From Mycolicibacter sinensis (GTDB lineage Bacteria; Actinomycetota; Actinomycetes; Mycobacteriales; Mycobacteriaceae), in NCBI RefSeq assembly GCF_001667945.1, contig NZ_LZJK01000153.1:1-64000 (forward strand): a stretch of 64,000 bases of DNA. Direction: 5' to 3'. The first letter of the stretch is position 1. Every line of letters begins with the position of its first letter. Made by a program: the position numbers and the translations under genes. The notes under the pieces are model-generated. The model saw only the letters and a list, made by a program, of their open reading frames with translations. It ran no database searches and was not told where the DNA came from. This document shows positions 1 to 9,010 of this stretch, piece by piece.

Positions 1-654
1 ACCCCCACCCCCTGCACCAGCGGCACCCCCTGCCAAGCCCAGATCCAGGCCGATGTGCGCAGCGCCGCCCAACGCAACCACGACGCCCTGACCGCCATGG
101 GCCGCGCCCTGCTGACCAGCGCAGACCTCGGCCAGCACAACGGACTACCCGCGACCATCATCGTCTCGACCACCCTGACCGATCTGGAATCCGGCACCGG
201 CAAAGCCCATACCGGCGGCGGCAGCTGGCTACCCATGCGCGACGTGATCGCCCTGGCCTCCCACGCCCACCACTACCTGCGGATCTACCACGGCGCCAAA
301 GAACTGGCACTGTTTCACACCAAACGCCTAGCCACACCAGCCCAGCGCATCGTGCTGTATGCCAAAGAACGCGGCTGCAGCCACCCGGGCTGCCCCATCC
401 CCGGCTACCTGTGCGAAGTCCACCACGACAACGACTACGCCAAAACCGGGCGCACCGACATCGACACCCTCAGCCTGCGCTGCGGCCCCCACCACCAACT
501 GCTCACCTCAGGCGGCTGGACCACCCGCAAACTCCACAACGGCACCACCGAAACCCTGCCACCACCACACCTCGACCACGGCCAACCCCGCACCAACCAC
601 TACCACCACCCTGAAAAACTCTTGCGCGACAGCGAAGACGACGACGTGCCCTAG
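1..654 (+). CDS. DUF222/HNH endonuclease-domain protein (13E12 repeat family), 5'-truncated by the window edge
   Basis: The frame is open from base 1, so at least 217 C-terminal residues are present and the start lies outside. An HNH/zinc-finger core is visible: Cys-x4-Cys (GCSHPGC) followed by EVHHDNDY and a later GPHHQLL, the arrangement of the HNH domain that ends DUF222 proteins of the mycobacterial REP13E12 family. The last 60 residues are Pro/His/Thr-rich. Family members are repeated in mycobacterial genomes and associated with mobile or recombining loci; nuclease activity is inferred from the fold, not shown. No phage or transposase gene is visible beside it. Confidence 0.85.
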   Translation, partial: TPTPCTSGTPCQAQIQADVRSAAQRNHDALTAMGRALLTSADLGQHNGLPATIIVSTTLTDLESGTGKAHTGGGSWLPMRDVIALASHAHHYLRIYHGAKELALFHTKRLATPAQRIVLYAKERGCSHPGCPIPGYLCEVHHDNDYAKTGRTDIDTLSLRCGPHHQLLTSGGWTTRKLHNGTTETLPPPHLDHGQPRTNHYHHPEKLLRDSEDDDVP

Positions 655-688
655 TCACTGTCGGTAGCCTGCCGTAGCGTCCGGAGGC

Positions 689-1360
689 ATGAAGACCGAG
701 GCGTTGACCGCCGATTTCGTCGCAGAAGAATTCCGGTATGTAGCTGCCGGCGCGAAACGCCGCGCCGCATTTCCGGCGAAAGACTTCGTTCCCGGCCTCC
801 AGGACATCACCGTCCCCGGCCTCGATGACCTGGCCAGCCTGCTGGCGTCGGCTCGCGGCTGGGGAGAGGTCGGAGGCCAGGACGAATGGTGGCGCGTCAC
901 GTTCGACGAACACATGATTGAGACGGATTCAGCAGACATCCCGAACACCATCACCTTCCAGCGGACACGTCATAACCCGCGCACCGACTTCGATGCGTAC
1001 CTGGCGCTACGTGGTACCGACCCGATCCTGTGGGCCTACGGCCGTGTGGACAGAAACCGGAGCGAGGAGAAGCTGTCGCATGTCAGCAGTGCGATGGTTG
1101 GCCTGCGGATGATGTGGGAATCAATCACATTGTGCACCGGCGAATATGAAAGCAAAGGGTTCGTGGCGGACATGAACTCCTGGCTTATGCGGGTGATCTA
1201 CCGGAGAAACGGCGAGAACGAGTTTGAGTTTCGTACCCCCTGCCGGTTCCGGCAACCCGAAACGTGGGCGCCGCGTTGGGAGACCGTGGCGCGTCCCGCC
1301 AACAGATGCGTCGCTCAAGTCGGGCACCGCCGCAAGCATCGGCACGCCGACGGGCCTTAA
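689..1360 (+). CDS. Hypothetical protein, 223 aa
   Basis: The ATG sits just after a GGAGG Shine-Dalgarno (681-685), so the start is well supported. I recognise no family. The protein is soluble-looking, with no signal peptide or membrane segment, and is rich in Trp and acidic residues in the first 130 positions. The tail (about residues 195-223) is Arg/His-rich and low in complexity and may not be part of the folded domain. It lies 34 bp after the HNH gene and runs convergently into the SDR gene with 4 bp between them. It has no counterpart that I know at this position in H37Rv. Confidence 0.6.
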   Translation: MKTEALTADFVAEEFRYVAAGAKRRAAFPAKDFVPGLQDITVPGLDDLASLLASARGWGEVGGQDEWWRVTFDEHMIETDSADIPNTITFQRTRHNPRTDFDAYLALRGTDPILWAYGRVDRNRSEEKLSHVSSAMVGLRMMWESITLCTGEYESKGFVADMNSWLMRVIYRRNGENEFEFRTPCRFRQPETWAPRWETVARPANRCVAQVGHRRKHRHADGP

Positions 1361-1364
1361 CCGC

Positions 1365-2141
1365 CTACAGCGGGGTCACATAGGCCGAGCTGATCCCGCC
1401 GTCCACCAAAAACGTCGAGCCGGTGATAAACGATGCGTCGTCGCTGGCCAAAAACGCCACTGCGGCCGCGATCTCTTCCGGCTCGGCGAAGCGGCCCACC
1501 GGTACGTGCACCAGCCGGCGCGCCGCCCGTTCGGGGTCGGCGGCGAAAAGCTCTTGCAGCAGAGGAGTGTTCACCGGCCCGGGGCACAGCGCGTTAACCC
1601 GGATTCCCTGTCGGGCGTACTGCACTCCGAGCTCCCGCGACATGGCCAGCACACCGCCCTTGGAAGCGGTGTAGGAGATCTGCGATGTCGCCGAGCCCAT
1701 CACCGCCACGAACGACGCGGTGTTGATGATCGAGCCACGCCCGGCCGGCGTCATGTGCCGCAGTGCCGCCCGGCAGCACAGGTACACCGATTTCAAGTTG
1801 ACGTCCTGAACCCGTTGCCAGGCAGGCAGTTCGGTGTTTTCGATCAGGTCGTCGTCGGGCGGGGAGATACCGGCGTTGTTGAAGGCGATGTCGACCGCGC
1901 CGAACGTCGCGGCCGCGGTGTCGAATAGCGCGTCGACCTGCGTCTGATCGGAGACGTCGACCGGCACGAACAGACCGTCCAACTCATCGGCGATCGCGGC
2001 GCCCGCCGACGGGTCCAGGTCGCCGACCACGATGCGGGCGCCCTCGGAGTGCATGCGCCGGGCGGCCGCCAGGCCGATTCCGCCGCCCGCACCGGTCACC
2101 ACGGCAACCCGCCCGGCCAGGCGCTGGGTCAGATCGGTCAC
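1365..2141 (-). CDS. Short-chain dehydrogenase/reductase (Rv2857c-like)
   Basis: Classical 258-residue SDR using NAD(P)(H). The Rossmann motif TGAGGGIG is at residues 16-23, NNAG at 88-91, and the catalytic set is Ser143, Tyr157 and Lys161 (YTASK). The C-terminal VDGG typical of the family is present. The GTG start directly abuts the stop of the aldehyde dehydrogenase, so it is the last gene of a coupled minus-strand unit with aldC, the amidotransferase and glnA4, in the same order as Rv2857c-Rv2860c. A role in oxidising or reducing an intermediate of that pathway is inferred from context; the substrate is unknown. Confidence 0.9.
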   Translation of the reverse strand: MTDLTQRLAGRVAVVTGAGGGIGLAAARRMHSEGARIVVGDLDPSAGAAIADELDGLFVPVDVSDQTQVDALFDTAAATFGAVDIAFNNAGISPPDDDLIENTELPAWQRVQDVNLKSVYLCCRAALRHMTPAGRGSIINTASFVAVMGSATSQISYTASKGGVLAMSRELGVQYARQGIRVNALCPGPVNTPLLQELFAADPERAARRLVHVPVGRFAEPEEIAAAVAFLASDDASFITGSTFLVDGGISSAYVTPL

Positions 2142-3503
2142 TCACATCTCCTTCACTGCGATGAATACGTTCTTGGTGTCGGTAAAGGCCAGGGGGGCAT
2201 CCGGACCCAGCTCGCGGCCCAGCCCCGATTGTTTGAAGCCCCCGAACGGGGTGTTGAAGCGGACCGAGGAATGCGAATTCACCGACAGATTGCCGGCTTC
2301 CACCGCCCGCGACACCCGAAGCGCCCTCGAGAGGTCGTCGGTCCAGATCGACCCCGACAGCCCATACACCGTGTCGTTGGCCAGCGCCACGGCGTCGGCT
2401 TCGTCCTCGAACGGCAATACCGTCACCACCGGGCCGAAGATCTCCTCGGTGACGCAACGGTCGGTGGGCGCCGGGGTCAGCACTGTCGGCGGGAACCAGA
2501 ACCCAGGGCCGTCCGGCGCCTGACCACGAAAGGCGACCGGCGCGTCATCGGGCACATACGAGGCCACCTTCTCCCAGTGTGGCCGCGACACCAGCGGACC
2601 CATCTCGGTGTCGCGCGAGGTCGGGTCGCCGACGACGACACCGGACACGGCGGGCTCCAGCAGCTCCATGAAACGGTCATAAACGTTGCGCTGCACCAGG
2701 ATCCGGCTGCGGGCGCAGCAGTCCTGCCCGGCGTTGTCGAACACGCCGTAGGGCGCCGTCGCCGCCGCCCGCTCCAGGTCGCAGTCGGCGAACACGATGT
2801 TGGCGCTCTTGCCGCCGAGCTCCAACGTGACCCGCTTGACCCCGGCCGCCGCGGTGGCCAGCACCCGGGTGCCGGTGACGGTGGAGCCGGTGAACACGAT
2901 CTTGGCCACCTCCGGGTGGGTGACCAGCCGCTCCCCCACCACCGCGCCCGGGCCGGGCAGCACCTGCACAAGGTCCGGCTCCAAACCGGATTCGACGGCC
3001 AGCTCGCCCAGCCGCAGGGTGGTCAGCGGAGTCCACTCGGCGGGCTTGATCAACACCGCGTTCCCGGCGGCCAACGCCGGGGCGAAGCCCCACGCGGCGA
3101 TCGGCATCGGGAAGTTCCACGGGGTGATGATCCCCACCACGCCGAGCGGCTCGTGAAAGGTCACATCCAACCCGCCGGCCACCGGTATCTGTTGACCCGA
3201 CAACCGTTCCGGGCTGGCCGCGTAGAACTGCAGCACGTCGCGGACATGGCCGGCTTCCCACTCGGCGGCCGCCACCGGATGACCGGCGTTGGTCACCTCC
3301 AGTGCGGCCAGCTCCTCGACGTGGGCGTCGACCACCGCGGCGAAGGCCCGCAACGCCGCCGCCCGCTCGGCCGGCGCGCGCCGCGCCCATCGCTTCTGCG
3401 CTGCCTGCGCTCGGCGCACCGCGTCGTCGACCGCGGCGGCGTCGAGGTGCTCGACGGCGGTGAACACCTTCCCGGTGGCCGGGTTGACTAAGTCGTGGGT
3501 CAT
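2142..3503 (-). CDS. aldC: NAD(P)-dependent aldehyde dehydrogenase (AldC/Rv2858c-like)
   Basis: A 453-residue ALDH, oxidising an aldehyde to the carboxylic acid. Seen: the TPWNFP cofactor loop near 127-132, FTGST at 204-208, general base Glu228 in LELGGK, and catalytic Cys262 in GQDCCA. I chose the internal ATG at 3503 over a frame open to 3587 because the upstream residues are non-homologous and the ATG overlaps the amidotransferase stop as ATGA. The gene sits between a PuuD-type amidotransferase and an SDR, which fits oxidation of a gamma-glutamyl-amino aldehyde or similar amine-derived aldehyde. That substrate is inference. Confidence 0.92.
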   Translation of the reverse strand: MTHDLVNPATGKVFTAVEHLDAAAVDDAVRRAQAAQKRWARRAPAERAAALRAFAAVVDAHVEELAALEVTNAGHPVAAAEWEAGHVRDVLQFYAASPERLSGQQIPVAGGLDVTFHEPLGVVGIITPWNFPMPIAAWGFAPALAAGNAVLIKPAEWTPLTTLRLGELAVESGLEPDLVQVLPGPGAVVGERLVTHPEVAKIVFTGSTVTGTRVLATAAAGVKRVTLELGGKSANIVFADCDLERAAATAPYGVFDNAGQDCCARSRILVQRNVYDRFMELLEPAVSGVVVGDPTSRDTEMGPLVSRPHWEKVASYVPDDAPVAFRGQAPDGPGFWFPPTVLTPAPTDRCVTEEIFGPVVTVLPFEDEADAVALANDTVYGLSGSIWTDDLSRALRVSRAVEAGNLSVNSHSSVRFNTPFGGFKQSGLGRELGPDAPLAFTDTKNVFIAVKEM

Positions 3504-4240
3504 CGGTTCACCTGTGCATAGTTGCGCGCCGCGTCCACGATCGCGGTGAACAAACGCAGGTCCTCGCGTGACGCCTCCGGATGCCATTGGACCGCGACCA
3601 CGAAATCCTCCCCGGGGAGCTCGATCGCCTCGATGACACCGTCGTCATCGCGCGCGCTGACCACCAGCTTGTCACCCAGCTCGGCGATCGCCTGGTGGTG
3701 GTAGCACTGCACTACGCAGGTTTCGCCGATCAACTCGGCCAGCCGGGTACCGGCCACGGTGCGCACCGGCATCGGGGTGAACACGCCGTTGCCGGCCCGG
3801 TGGCCGGCGTTGCCGAGCACGTCGGGCAGATGCTGGTGCAGCGTCCCGCCGAATGCGACATTGAGCACCTGGGCACCGCGGCAGATCCCCAGCACCGGCA
3901 GCCCGCGCCGCAGCGCCTCGGCCAGCAGTGCGAACTCCCAGGCGTCCCGCGTCGGGTCGGGCCGATCGGTTTCGGCGTGCGCGGCCTGGCCGTAGCCGGA
4001 GGGGTCCAGGTCCCTGCCGCCGGTGATCACCAGGGCGCAAACCCCGTCGAGCACCCGTGCGGCGATCTCGGGCGTCACCGGCTGCGGCGGCAGCAGCACC
4101 GCGATACCGCCGGCGGCGGTGATGCCCTCGAGGTAATCGGCGGGCAGCAAGCCGGCGCGCACATCCCACACACCGGTCTGCGCCCGGTCCAGGTAGGTGG
4201 TCAAGCCGACCACCGGGCGATCGGGTTCAGAACCGTTCAA
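3500..4240 (-). CDS. Class-I glutamine amidotransferase-like hydrolase (peptidase C26, PuuD-like; Rv2859c-like)
   Basis: This 246-residue protein has the gamma-glutamyl hydrolase triad: nucleophile Cys120 in GICRGAQ, then His220 and Glu222 in QWHPEAS. The nearest characterised logic is PuuD, which removes the gamma-glutamyl group from gamma-glutamyl-GABA. The TTG at 4240 gives a 14-bp overlap with glnA4; an internal GTG (residue 10 or 11) is an alternative start. The 3' end overlaps aldC as ATGA. Lying between a glutamine-synthetase-like ligase and an aldehyde dehydrogenase strongly suggests it removes a glutamyl tag added by GlnA4. Confidence 0.87.
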   Translation of the reverse strand: MNGSEPDRPVVGLTTYLDRAQTGVWDVRAGLLPADYLEGITAAGGIAVLLPPQPVTPEIAARVLDGVCALVITGGRDLDPSGYGQAAHAETDRPDPTRDAWEFALLAEALRRGLPVLGICRGAQVLNVAFGGTLHQHLPDVLGNAGHRAGNGVFTPMPVRTVAGTRLAELIGETCVVQCYHHQAIAELGDKLVVSARDDDGVIEAIELPGEDFVVAVQWHPEASREDLRLFTAIVDAARNYAQVNR

Positions 4241-5591
4241 AACCCCGGACCCTTTCCCAGTCCGTCACCGCGGTGTTGAACGCGTCCAACTCCACCCGCG
4301 CGCCGTGCAGGTAGTGCGCGACGACGTCATCGCCGAACGCCTTGCGCGCCACCGTGGATTCGGCGAACGCCTCGGCAGCCTCGGCCAGCGTCGAGGGCAG
4401 GTGCGGCAATCCGGCGCGGTAGGCGTCACCGTCGACCGGGTCGGGCAATTCCAGATCATTGTCAATCCCGTGCAGGCCCGCCGCGATCAGCGCCGCCACC
4501 GCCAGGTAGGGGTTGACGTCGCCGCCGGGTACCCGGCACTCCACCCGCAGCGAATCACCGTGGCCGACGACCCGCAATGCGCAGGTGCGATTATCCAGGC
4601 CCCACCCGATCACCGTGGGAGCGAAACTGCCGCCGACGAATCGTTTGTAGGAGTTGATGTTCGGCGCGTAGCACAGCGTCAGCTCCGCCAAGGTGGCCAA
4701 CACGCCGGCCAGAAAGCTGCGGAACAACGCCGACATGCCGTGCGGGGCAGCCGGATCGGCGAACACCGCGGTGCCTTCGCTGCTGCGCAGCGACAGGTGC
4801 ACATGGCAGCTGTTGCCTTCGCGTTCGTCGAATTTGGCCATGAACGTCAGGCTCTTGCCGTGTTGGTCGGCGATCTCCTTGGCACCGCTCTTGTAGACGC
4901 TGTGGTTGTCGCAGGCGACCAGCGCCTCCTCATAGCGGAAGGTGATCTCCTGCTGGCCGGTGTGGCACTCGCCCTTGACGCCCTCGCAGCGCATGCCCGC
5001 ACCGGCCATGCCCAAGCGGATGTCGCGCAGCAGCGGCTCCAACCGGGTACCGGCGACCAGGCCGTAGTCGGCGTTGTAGTCCGTCCCGGGTGTCAGGCCG
5101 CGATAACCACCAGCCCACGCCTGCCGGTAGCTGTCGTCGAAGACCAGGAACTCGAGTTCGGTTGCCGCGTAAGCCACCAGCCCGCGCTCGGCCAGCCGCG
5201 CGATCTGCCCCGCCAGGATCTGGCGGGGCGCCACCGTGACCGGGTTACCGTCCGGCCAGAAGGCGTCGGCCAGCACATGGGCGGTGCCGGGCAGCCACGG
5301 GATGCGCCGCAACGTCGTGAAGTCGGGTCGCAGCACCAGGTCGCCGTACCCGGTGCCCCAGTCCGCGATCGGGTAGCCGGGAACGGTGTTCATCTCGACG
5401 TCGACCGCCAGCAGGTAGCTGCAGCACTCCACGCCGTGCCCGGCGACCTCGTCGAGGAAGTGCTGCGCCGCGACCCGCTTACCGACCAGCCGGCCCTGCA
5501 TGTCGGTGAGCGCCACCACCACGGTGTCGATCTCGCCGCATCCGACCAGCTGCTGCAGTTCGACTTGGGACAGCATCGCGGGCCGGGTCAT
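4227..5591 (-). CDS. glnA4: Glutamine synthetase family ligase GlnA4 (Rv2860c-like)
   Basis: A 454-residue type-I GS fold. Metal-ligand motif TELEF (Glu145, Glu147), GQQE at 212-215, CHVHLSL at 262-268, and the NSYKRF glutamate-binding loop at 313-318 are all present. Mycobacterial GlnA4 is not the main ammonia-assimilating enzyme (that is GlnA1). Actinobacterial GlnA3/GlnA4 homologues ligate glutamate to polyamines or ethanolamine. Its coupling to a gamma-glutamyl hydrolase and an aldehyde dehydrogenase supports an amine gamma-glutamylation role. The ATG at 5591 is the clear start. Confidence 0.92.
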   Translation of the reverse strand: MTRPAMLSQVELQQLVGCGEIDTVVVALTDMQGRLVGKRVAAQHFLDEVAGHGVECCSYLLAVDVEMNTVPGYPIADWGTGYGDLVLRPDFTTLRRIPWLPGTAHVLADAFWPDGNPVTVAPRQILAGQIARLAERGLVAYAATELEFLVFDDSYRQAWAGGYRGLTPGTDYNADYGLVAGTRLEPLLRDIRLGMAGAGMRCEGVKGECHTGQQEITFRYEEALVACDNHSVYKSGAKEIADQHGKSLTFMAKFDEREGNSCHVHLSLRSSEGTAVFADPAAPHGMSALFRSFLAGVLATLAELTLCYAPNINSYKRFVGGSFAPTVIGWGLDNRTCALRVVGHGDSLRVECRVPGGDVNPYLAVAALIAAGLHGIDNDLELPDPVDGDAYRAGLPHLPSTLAEAAEAFAESTVARKAFGDDVVAHYLHGARVELDAFNTAVTDWERVRGFERF

Positions 5592-5654
5592 TGTGCTCCT
5601 TCACCGACGACGGTCCCCCCTGACGTTGAGTGCTGTCAGGCTACCCGCCCGCCG

Positions 5655-7400
5655 TCAGCCGATCGGCTCCAGCCGACGGAACTGCTGCGACCGATAGCAG
5701 TCGGCGCACGTCGATCGGCGGATCTTGCCGCTGGTGGTGATCGGCAGTGAGCCGGGGGCGACCAGCACGAGATCGGCGACCCGTACCCCGTGTGATCGCG
5801 AAACGGCTGCGGCGACATCCTTTTTCAGCGTCTGTATCCGCTGCGCTTCCTCATCCGGGGTGCCCCGGCTCTTGATTTCGGCGATGACGACCAACTGCTC
5901 GCGCCCGTCCCCGGTCACCGGCACCGCCGCGACCCGGCCTCCGGTGAGTTCCTGCACGGTGGCTTCGATGTCGTCGGGGTAGTGGTTGCGGCCGTCGACG
6001 ATCAACAGGTCCTTGATGCGGCCGACGACCAGCAGCTCACCGTCGTAGATGACGCCCAAATCCCCGGTGCGCAACCACGGCTGCGCCGGTGTGCCCGGGG
6101 TCGGGACGTCGAGCCGCCCGCCGAAGGTGCGCTCGGTCGCCTCCGGGTTGTGCCAGTACCCGCTGGAGACATTGGGCCCGTGGATCCAGATCTCCCCGAC
6201 TTGACCGTCTGGCCGCTCGGTACGCGTCTCGGGGTCGACGATGCGCACCGTGCAGGCGCGCGGGGCACCGATGCTGACCAGGTCGGCGCCGGCGGGGTCA
6301 GCTGTTGCGGTGCCGGCCACCAGCTTCTCGTAGTCGAGCCGGACGGTCACCGGCCGGTTCGCGCGCGGCGCCGAAGCCACGTAGACCATCGCTTCGGCCA
6401 GCCCGTAAGACGGCGCCAGTACATTGGCCGGCAGGTTGAAACGGGCGAACCGCTCGGTGAACCGGCGGATGGTCGCTGCGTGGATGCGTTCGCTGCCGGA
6501 CAAGATGGTGTGCACGCCACTGAGATCCAGACCGGCCATGTCCTCATCGGTGGTGCGGCGCGCGGCCAACTCGAAGGCGAAGTTCGGCCCGGCGGTGAAC
6601 GAGCAGGGGTTGATCGCCAGCTGCTGGATCCAGCGGGCCGGTTTCTGCAGGAAGCCGATCGGGCTCATCACCACCGATTGGCGGCCCAGGGTGACGGCGC
6701 CCATGACGCCGAGCAGCAGGCCCATGTCGTGGTAGAACGGCAGCCACGACACCAGGGTCAGGTCGGCCGGTGCCTCTCCCCCCTCGTCGGCGAAGTAATC
6801 GGCCAGCACCTGCTCGATGTTGGCGAAGACGTTGCGGTGCGAGACGACGACGCCGCGCGGCGAGCCGGTCGAGCCGGAGGTGTACTGCAGCAGCGCGGTC
6901 TTGGTGGTCAGCGCCCCGGCCCCGTTCCAGGTCACCGGCGAGTCGAGGTCGAGCAGATCCATCTCGATGATCGCCGGCGGGTTTCCGCCCAGGGCACCGA
7001 TGCACGCCTGAATGTCGCCGACGACCGCCGACGTGGTGAGCACCGCTGCCGGTGCACAGTCCTTGAGGGCCGCCGTGACCCGCTCATCGTGGCTGCCGAA
7101 CGCCGGCACCGGCAGCGGCACCACGATGCAGCCGGCTTCCATCGCACCGAAGAAGCCGGCGATGTACTCCAGGCCCTGCGGTGCGAGCAGCGCGACACGG
7201 TCGCCCGGCGATGCCACCGCGGCCACCTCGACGGCGATGGACTCGGTGCGCTGGGCGATCTGTGACCAGGTCAGTGTCTCGGCGTAGCCGGCTGGATCGA
7301 CCTCGTAGTCGATAAAGGTGTACGCCGGTCGGTCCGGCCACTGCTGAGCACGTTCACGCAGCAGTGCCGGTATCGAATGTCCCCACGACAACACTTGCAC
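5655..7400 (-). CDS. Fatty-acyl-AMP ligase (FadD/FAAL family)
   Basis: A 581-residue ANL-superfamily enzyme that adenylates a fatty acid and normally hands it to a carrier protein or polyketide synthase. Seen: P-loop TSGSTGSPRG at 174-183, HDMG at 224-227, SYGLAEA at 331-337, RTGDLG at 444-449, hinge GRIKDLLI at 460-467 and C-terminal catalytic Lys559 in TSGKIRRS. The SPIGFLQKPARWI segment matches the FAAL (FadD32/FadD28-type) subgroup rather than acyl-CoA synthetases. The start is a GTG. No PKS, acyl carrier protein or acyltransferase is adjacent, so its partner lies elsewhere. It sits between glnA4 and mapB, an insertion relative to H37Rv. Confidence 0.88.
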   Translation of the reverse strand: MQVLSWGHSIPALLRERAQQWPDRPAYTFIDYEVDPAGYAETLTWSQIAQRTESIAVEVAAVASPGDRVALLAPQGLEYIAGFFGAMEAGCIVVPLPVPAFGSHDERVTAALKDCAPAAVLTTSAVVGDIQACIGALGGNPPAIIEMDLLDLDSPVTWNGAGALTTKTALLQYTSGSTGSPRGVVVSHRNVFANIEQVLADYFADEGGEAPADLTLVSWLPFYHDMGLLLGVMGAVTLGRQSVVMSPIGFLQKPARWIQQLAINPCSFTAGPNFAFELAARRTTDEDMAGLDLSGVHTILSGSERIHAATIRRFTERFARFNLPANVLAPSYGLAEAMVYVASAPRANRPVTVRLDYEKLVAGTATADPAGADLVSIGAPRACTVRIVDPETRTERPDGQVGEIWIHGPNVSSGYWHNPEATERTFGGRLDVPTPGTPAQPWLRTGDLGVIYDGELLVVGRIKDLLIVDGRNHYPDDIEATVQELTGGRVAAVPVTGDGREQLVVIAEIKSRGTPDEEAQRIQTLKKDVAAAVSRSHGVRVADLVLVAPGSLPITTSGKIRRSTCADCYRSQQFRRLEPIG

Positions 7401-7486
7401 CCCCCAAAGGATGATTATTCGATTTTTGTGAAGCCGACGCCCCCGATGACGCTCGGCTATGCCGAAAATACTCTTCCCGCCGACCC

Positions 7487-8050
7487 CTACCAGGTACTGG
7501 CCCGCAACACGATCTCCATCGCAAGTTGCGCAGTGAACTCGCTCGCGCTGCGGCGCCCCGGCAGCATAACCAGGCGGTGGTCGCCGTAAACGAACCGCTG
7601 GCTGGCGCTGGCCACCGAGGCCGAGGCCCGGGAACTGACCAGAACGGTCGTGTTGATCTCCACCGGTGGGCAGCGTTCGTCGCGGATCGCCCCGTTCAGA
7701 TCCGGCGCCCGCGGATGTCCCCGGTCAAGCACCACCAGGCCGGTGAAGCGGTCCGGGCGCGTCGCCGCAAGCTCCCAGGCATTGTCACCACCGGTGCGGT
7801 CACCGACGAGCACGCCGCACTGGACTCCCAGCGAATCGAGGATTCCGACCACGGACTTCGGCGTCAGGCGCGGGTCCGCGCCGATCACGATGGTGCGCAA
7901 CGACGCGGTGTGCAGCCGCTGACAGACGGCGTCGTACGAGGTAAGCGGATGTTGGGCGGCCGCGAGCACGACGACGACGGGCCCGGTGTGCGGGCCGGCG
8001 ATATCGACCGGGATCGGAAACCCGTCGATGGTCATCATCGTGCCAGGCAT
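7487..8050 (-). CDS. Alpha/beta-hydrolase-fold protein lacking the nucleophile serine
   Basis: This 187-residue protein looks like a compact alpha/beta hydrolase: an early strand VVVVLAAAQHP, a segment that should carry the nucleophile elbow (VLVGDRTGGD, about residues 80-90), then FTGLVVLDRGHPRAP and a late YGDHRLVMLPG containing a possible catalytic His. The elbow has Gly-Asp-Arg-Thr-Gly-Gly rather than Gly-x-Ser-x-Gly, so ordinary serine-hydrolase chemistry is unlikely; Asp as nucleophile is possible but unproven. It is 86 bp upstream of the FAAL on the same strand and may work with it. An internal ATG at residue 6 is an alternative start. Confidence 0.68.
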   Translation of the reverse strand: MPGTMMTIDGFPIPVDIAGPHTGPVVVVLAAAQHPLTSYDAVCQRLHTASLRTIVIGADPRLTPKSVVGILDSLGVQCGVLVGDRTGGDNAWELAATRPDRFTGLVVLDRGHPRAPDLNGAIRDERCPPVEINTTVLVSSRASASVASASQRFVYGDHRLVMLPGRRSASEFTAQLAMEIVLRASTW

Positions 8051-8132
8051 TTCCGCAACGCTACAGCCAGCGGGCCCGCATCGGTGCGATTTTCGCAGGT
8101 CCTCAGCAGCTCGACAGTAAACAGCCGGGAAA

Positions 8133-8990
8133 TCACACGAGTGTGAGGATCTCGGCGCCCTCGTCGGTGACCACCAGGGTGTGCTCGAACTGAGCGGACC
8201 AGCGCCCGTCGCTGGTCACCACCGTCCAGTCGTCGTCCCAGATCTCGTAGTCCAGGCCGCCGAGGTTGATCATCGGCTCGATGGTGAAGGTCATTCCCGG
8301 CTCGATGACGGTGTCGACCTCGGGTTGGTCGTAATGCAGCACCACCAACCCGTTGTGGAACGTCGTGCCGATGCCGTGCCCGGTGAAGTCACGGACCACG
8401 TTGTAGCCGAATCGGTTCGCGTAGGCCTCGATGACCCGACCGATCACCGAGAGCGCGCGGCCGGGCTTGACCGCCTTGATCGCGCGCATCGTCGCCTCCC
8501 GGGTGCGCTCCACGAGCAGCCGGTGTTCCTCGGAAACGTCCCCGGCCAGAAAGGTGGCGTTGGTGTCGCCGTGGACGCCGTCGATGTAGGCGGTGACATC
8601 GATGTTGACGATGTCACCGTCGGCGATCACCGTCGAGTCCGGGATACCGTGGCAGATCACCTCGTTCAGCGACGTGCAGCACGACTTGGGAAAGCCCTTG
8701 TAACCCAACGTCGATGGGTAGGCGCCGTGGTCGACCATGTAGTCGTGGGCGATGCGGTCCAGGGCATCGGTGGTAACCCCCGGGGCGACGGCCTTGCCCG
8801 CCTCGGCCAGCGCGCCCGCCGCGATCCGGCCCGCGACCCGCATCTTCTCGATCACCTCAGGGGTCTGCACCCACGGCTCGCTGCCCTCGGCGGCGGTGGA
8901 GCGGCCGACGTACTCCGGGCGCGGGATCGAGCGGGGCACCGGCAGCGTCGGAGACACCACACCGGGAGAAAGCGGGGCACGAACGGGCAT
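8133..8990 (-). CDS. mapB: Type I methionine aminopeptidase MapB
   Basis: Removes the initiator Met from nascent proteins. The 285-residue protein has the full dinuclear metal site: Asp131, Asp142, His205, Glu238 and Glu269, plus His114 near the active site. The 40-residue N-terminal extension before the catalytic core, with PxxP-type segments, is typical of actinobacterial MapB (Rv2861c). It has an ATG start and follows the DUF1707 gene with a 20-bp gap. Confidence 0.96.
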   Translation of the reverse strand: MPVRAPLSPGVVSPTLPVPRSIPRPEYVGRSTAAEGSEPWVQTPEVIEKMRVAGRIAAGALAEAGKAVAPGVTTDALDRIAHDYMVDHGAYPSTLGYKGFPKSCCTSLNEVICHGIPDSTVIADGDIVNIDVTAYIDGVHGDTNATFLAGDVSEEHRLLVERTREATMRAIKAVKPGRALSVIGRVIEAYANRFGYNVVRDFTGHGIGTTFHNGLVVLHYDQPEVDTVIEPGMTFTIEPMINLGGLDYEIWDDDWTVVTSDGRWSAQFEHTLVVTDEGAEILTLV

Positions 8991-9010
8991 TACGCCAGCT
9001 TAACGGCCCG

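Noticed and set aside
1..654. HNH protein as a homing endonuclease or phage gene
   Set aside because: The DUF222-type HNH arrangement matches the chromosomal 13E12 family and no intron, integrase or phage gene is beside it.
3504..3587. N-terminal extension of the aldehyde dehydrogenase
   Set aside because: The residues do not match ALDH families, and ATG 3503 is coupled by ATGA to the upstream gene.
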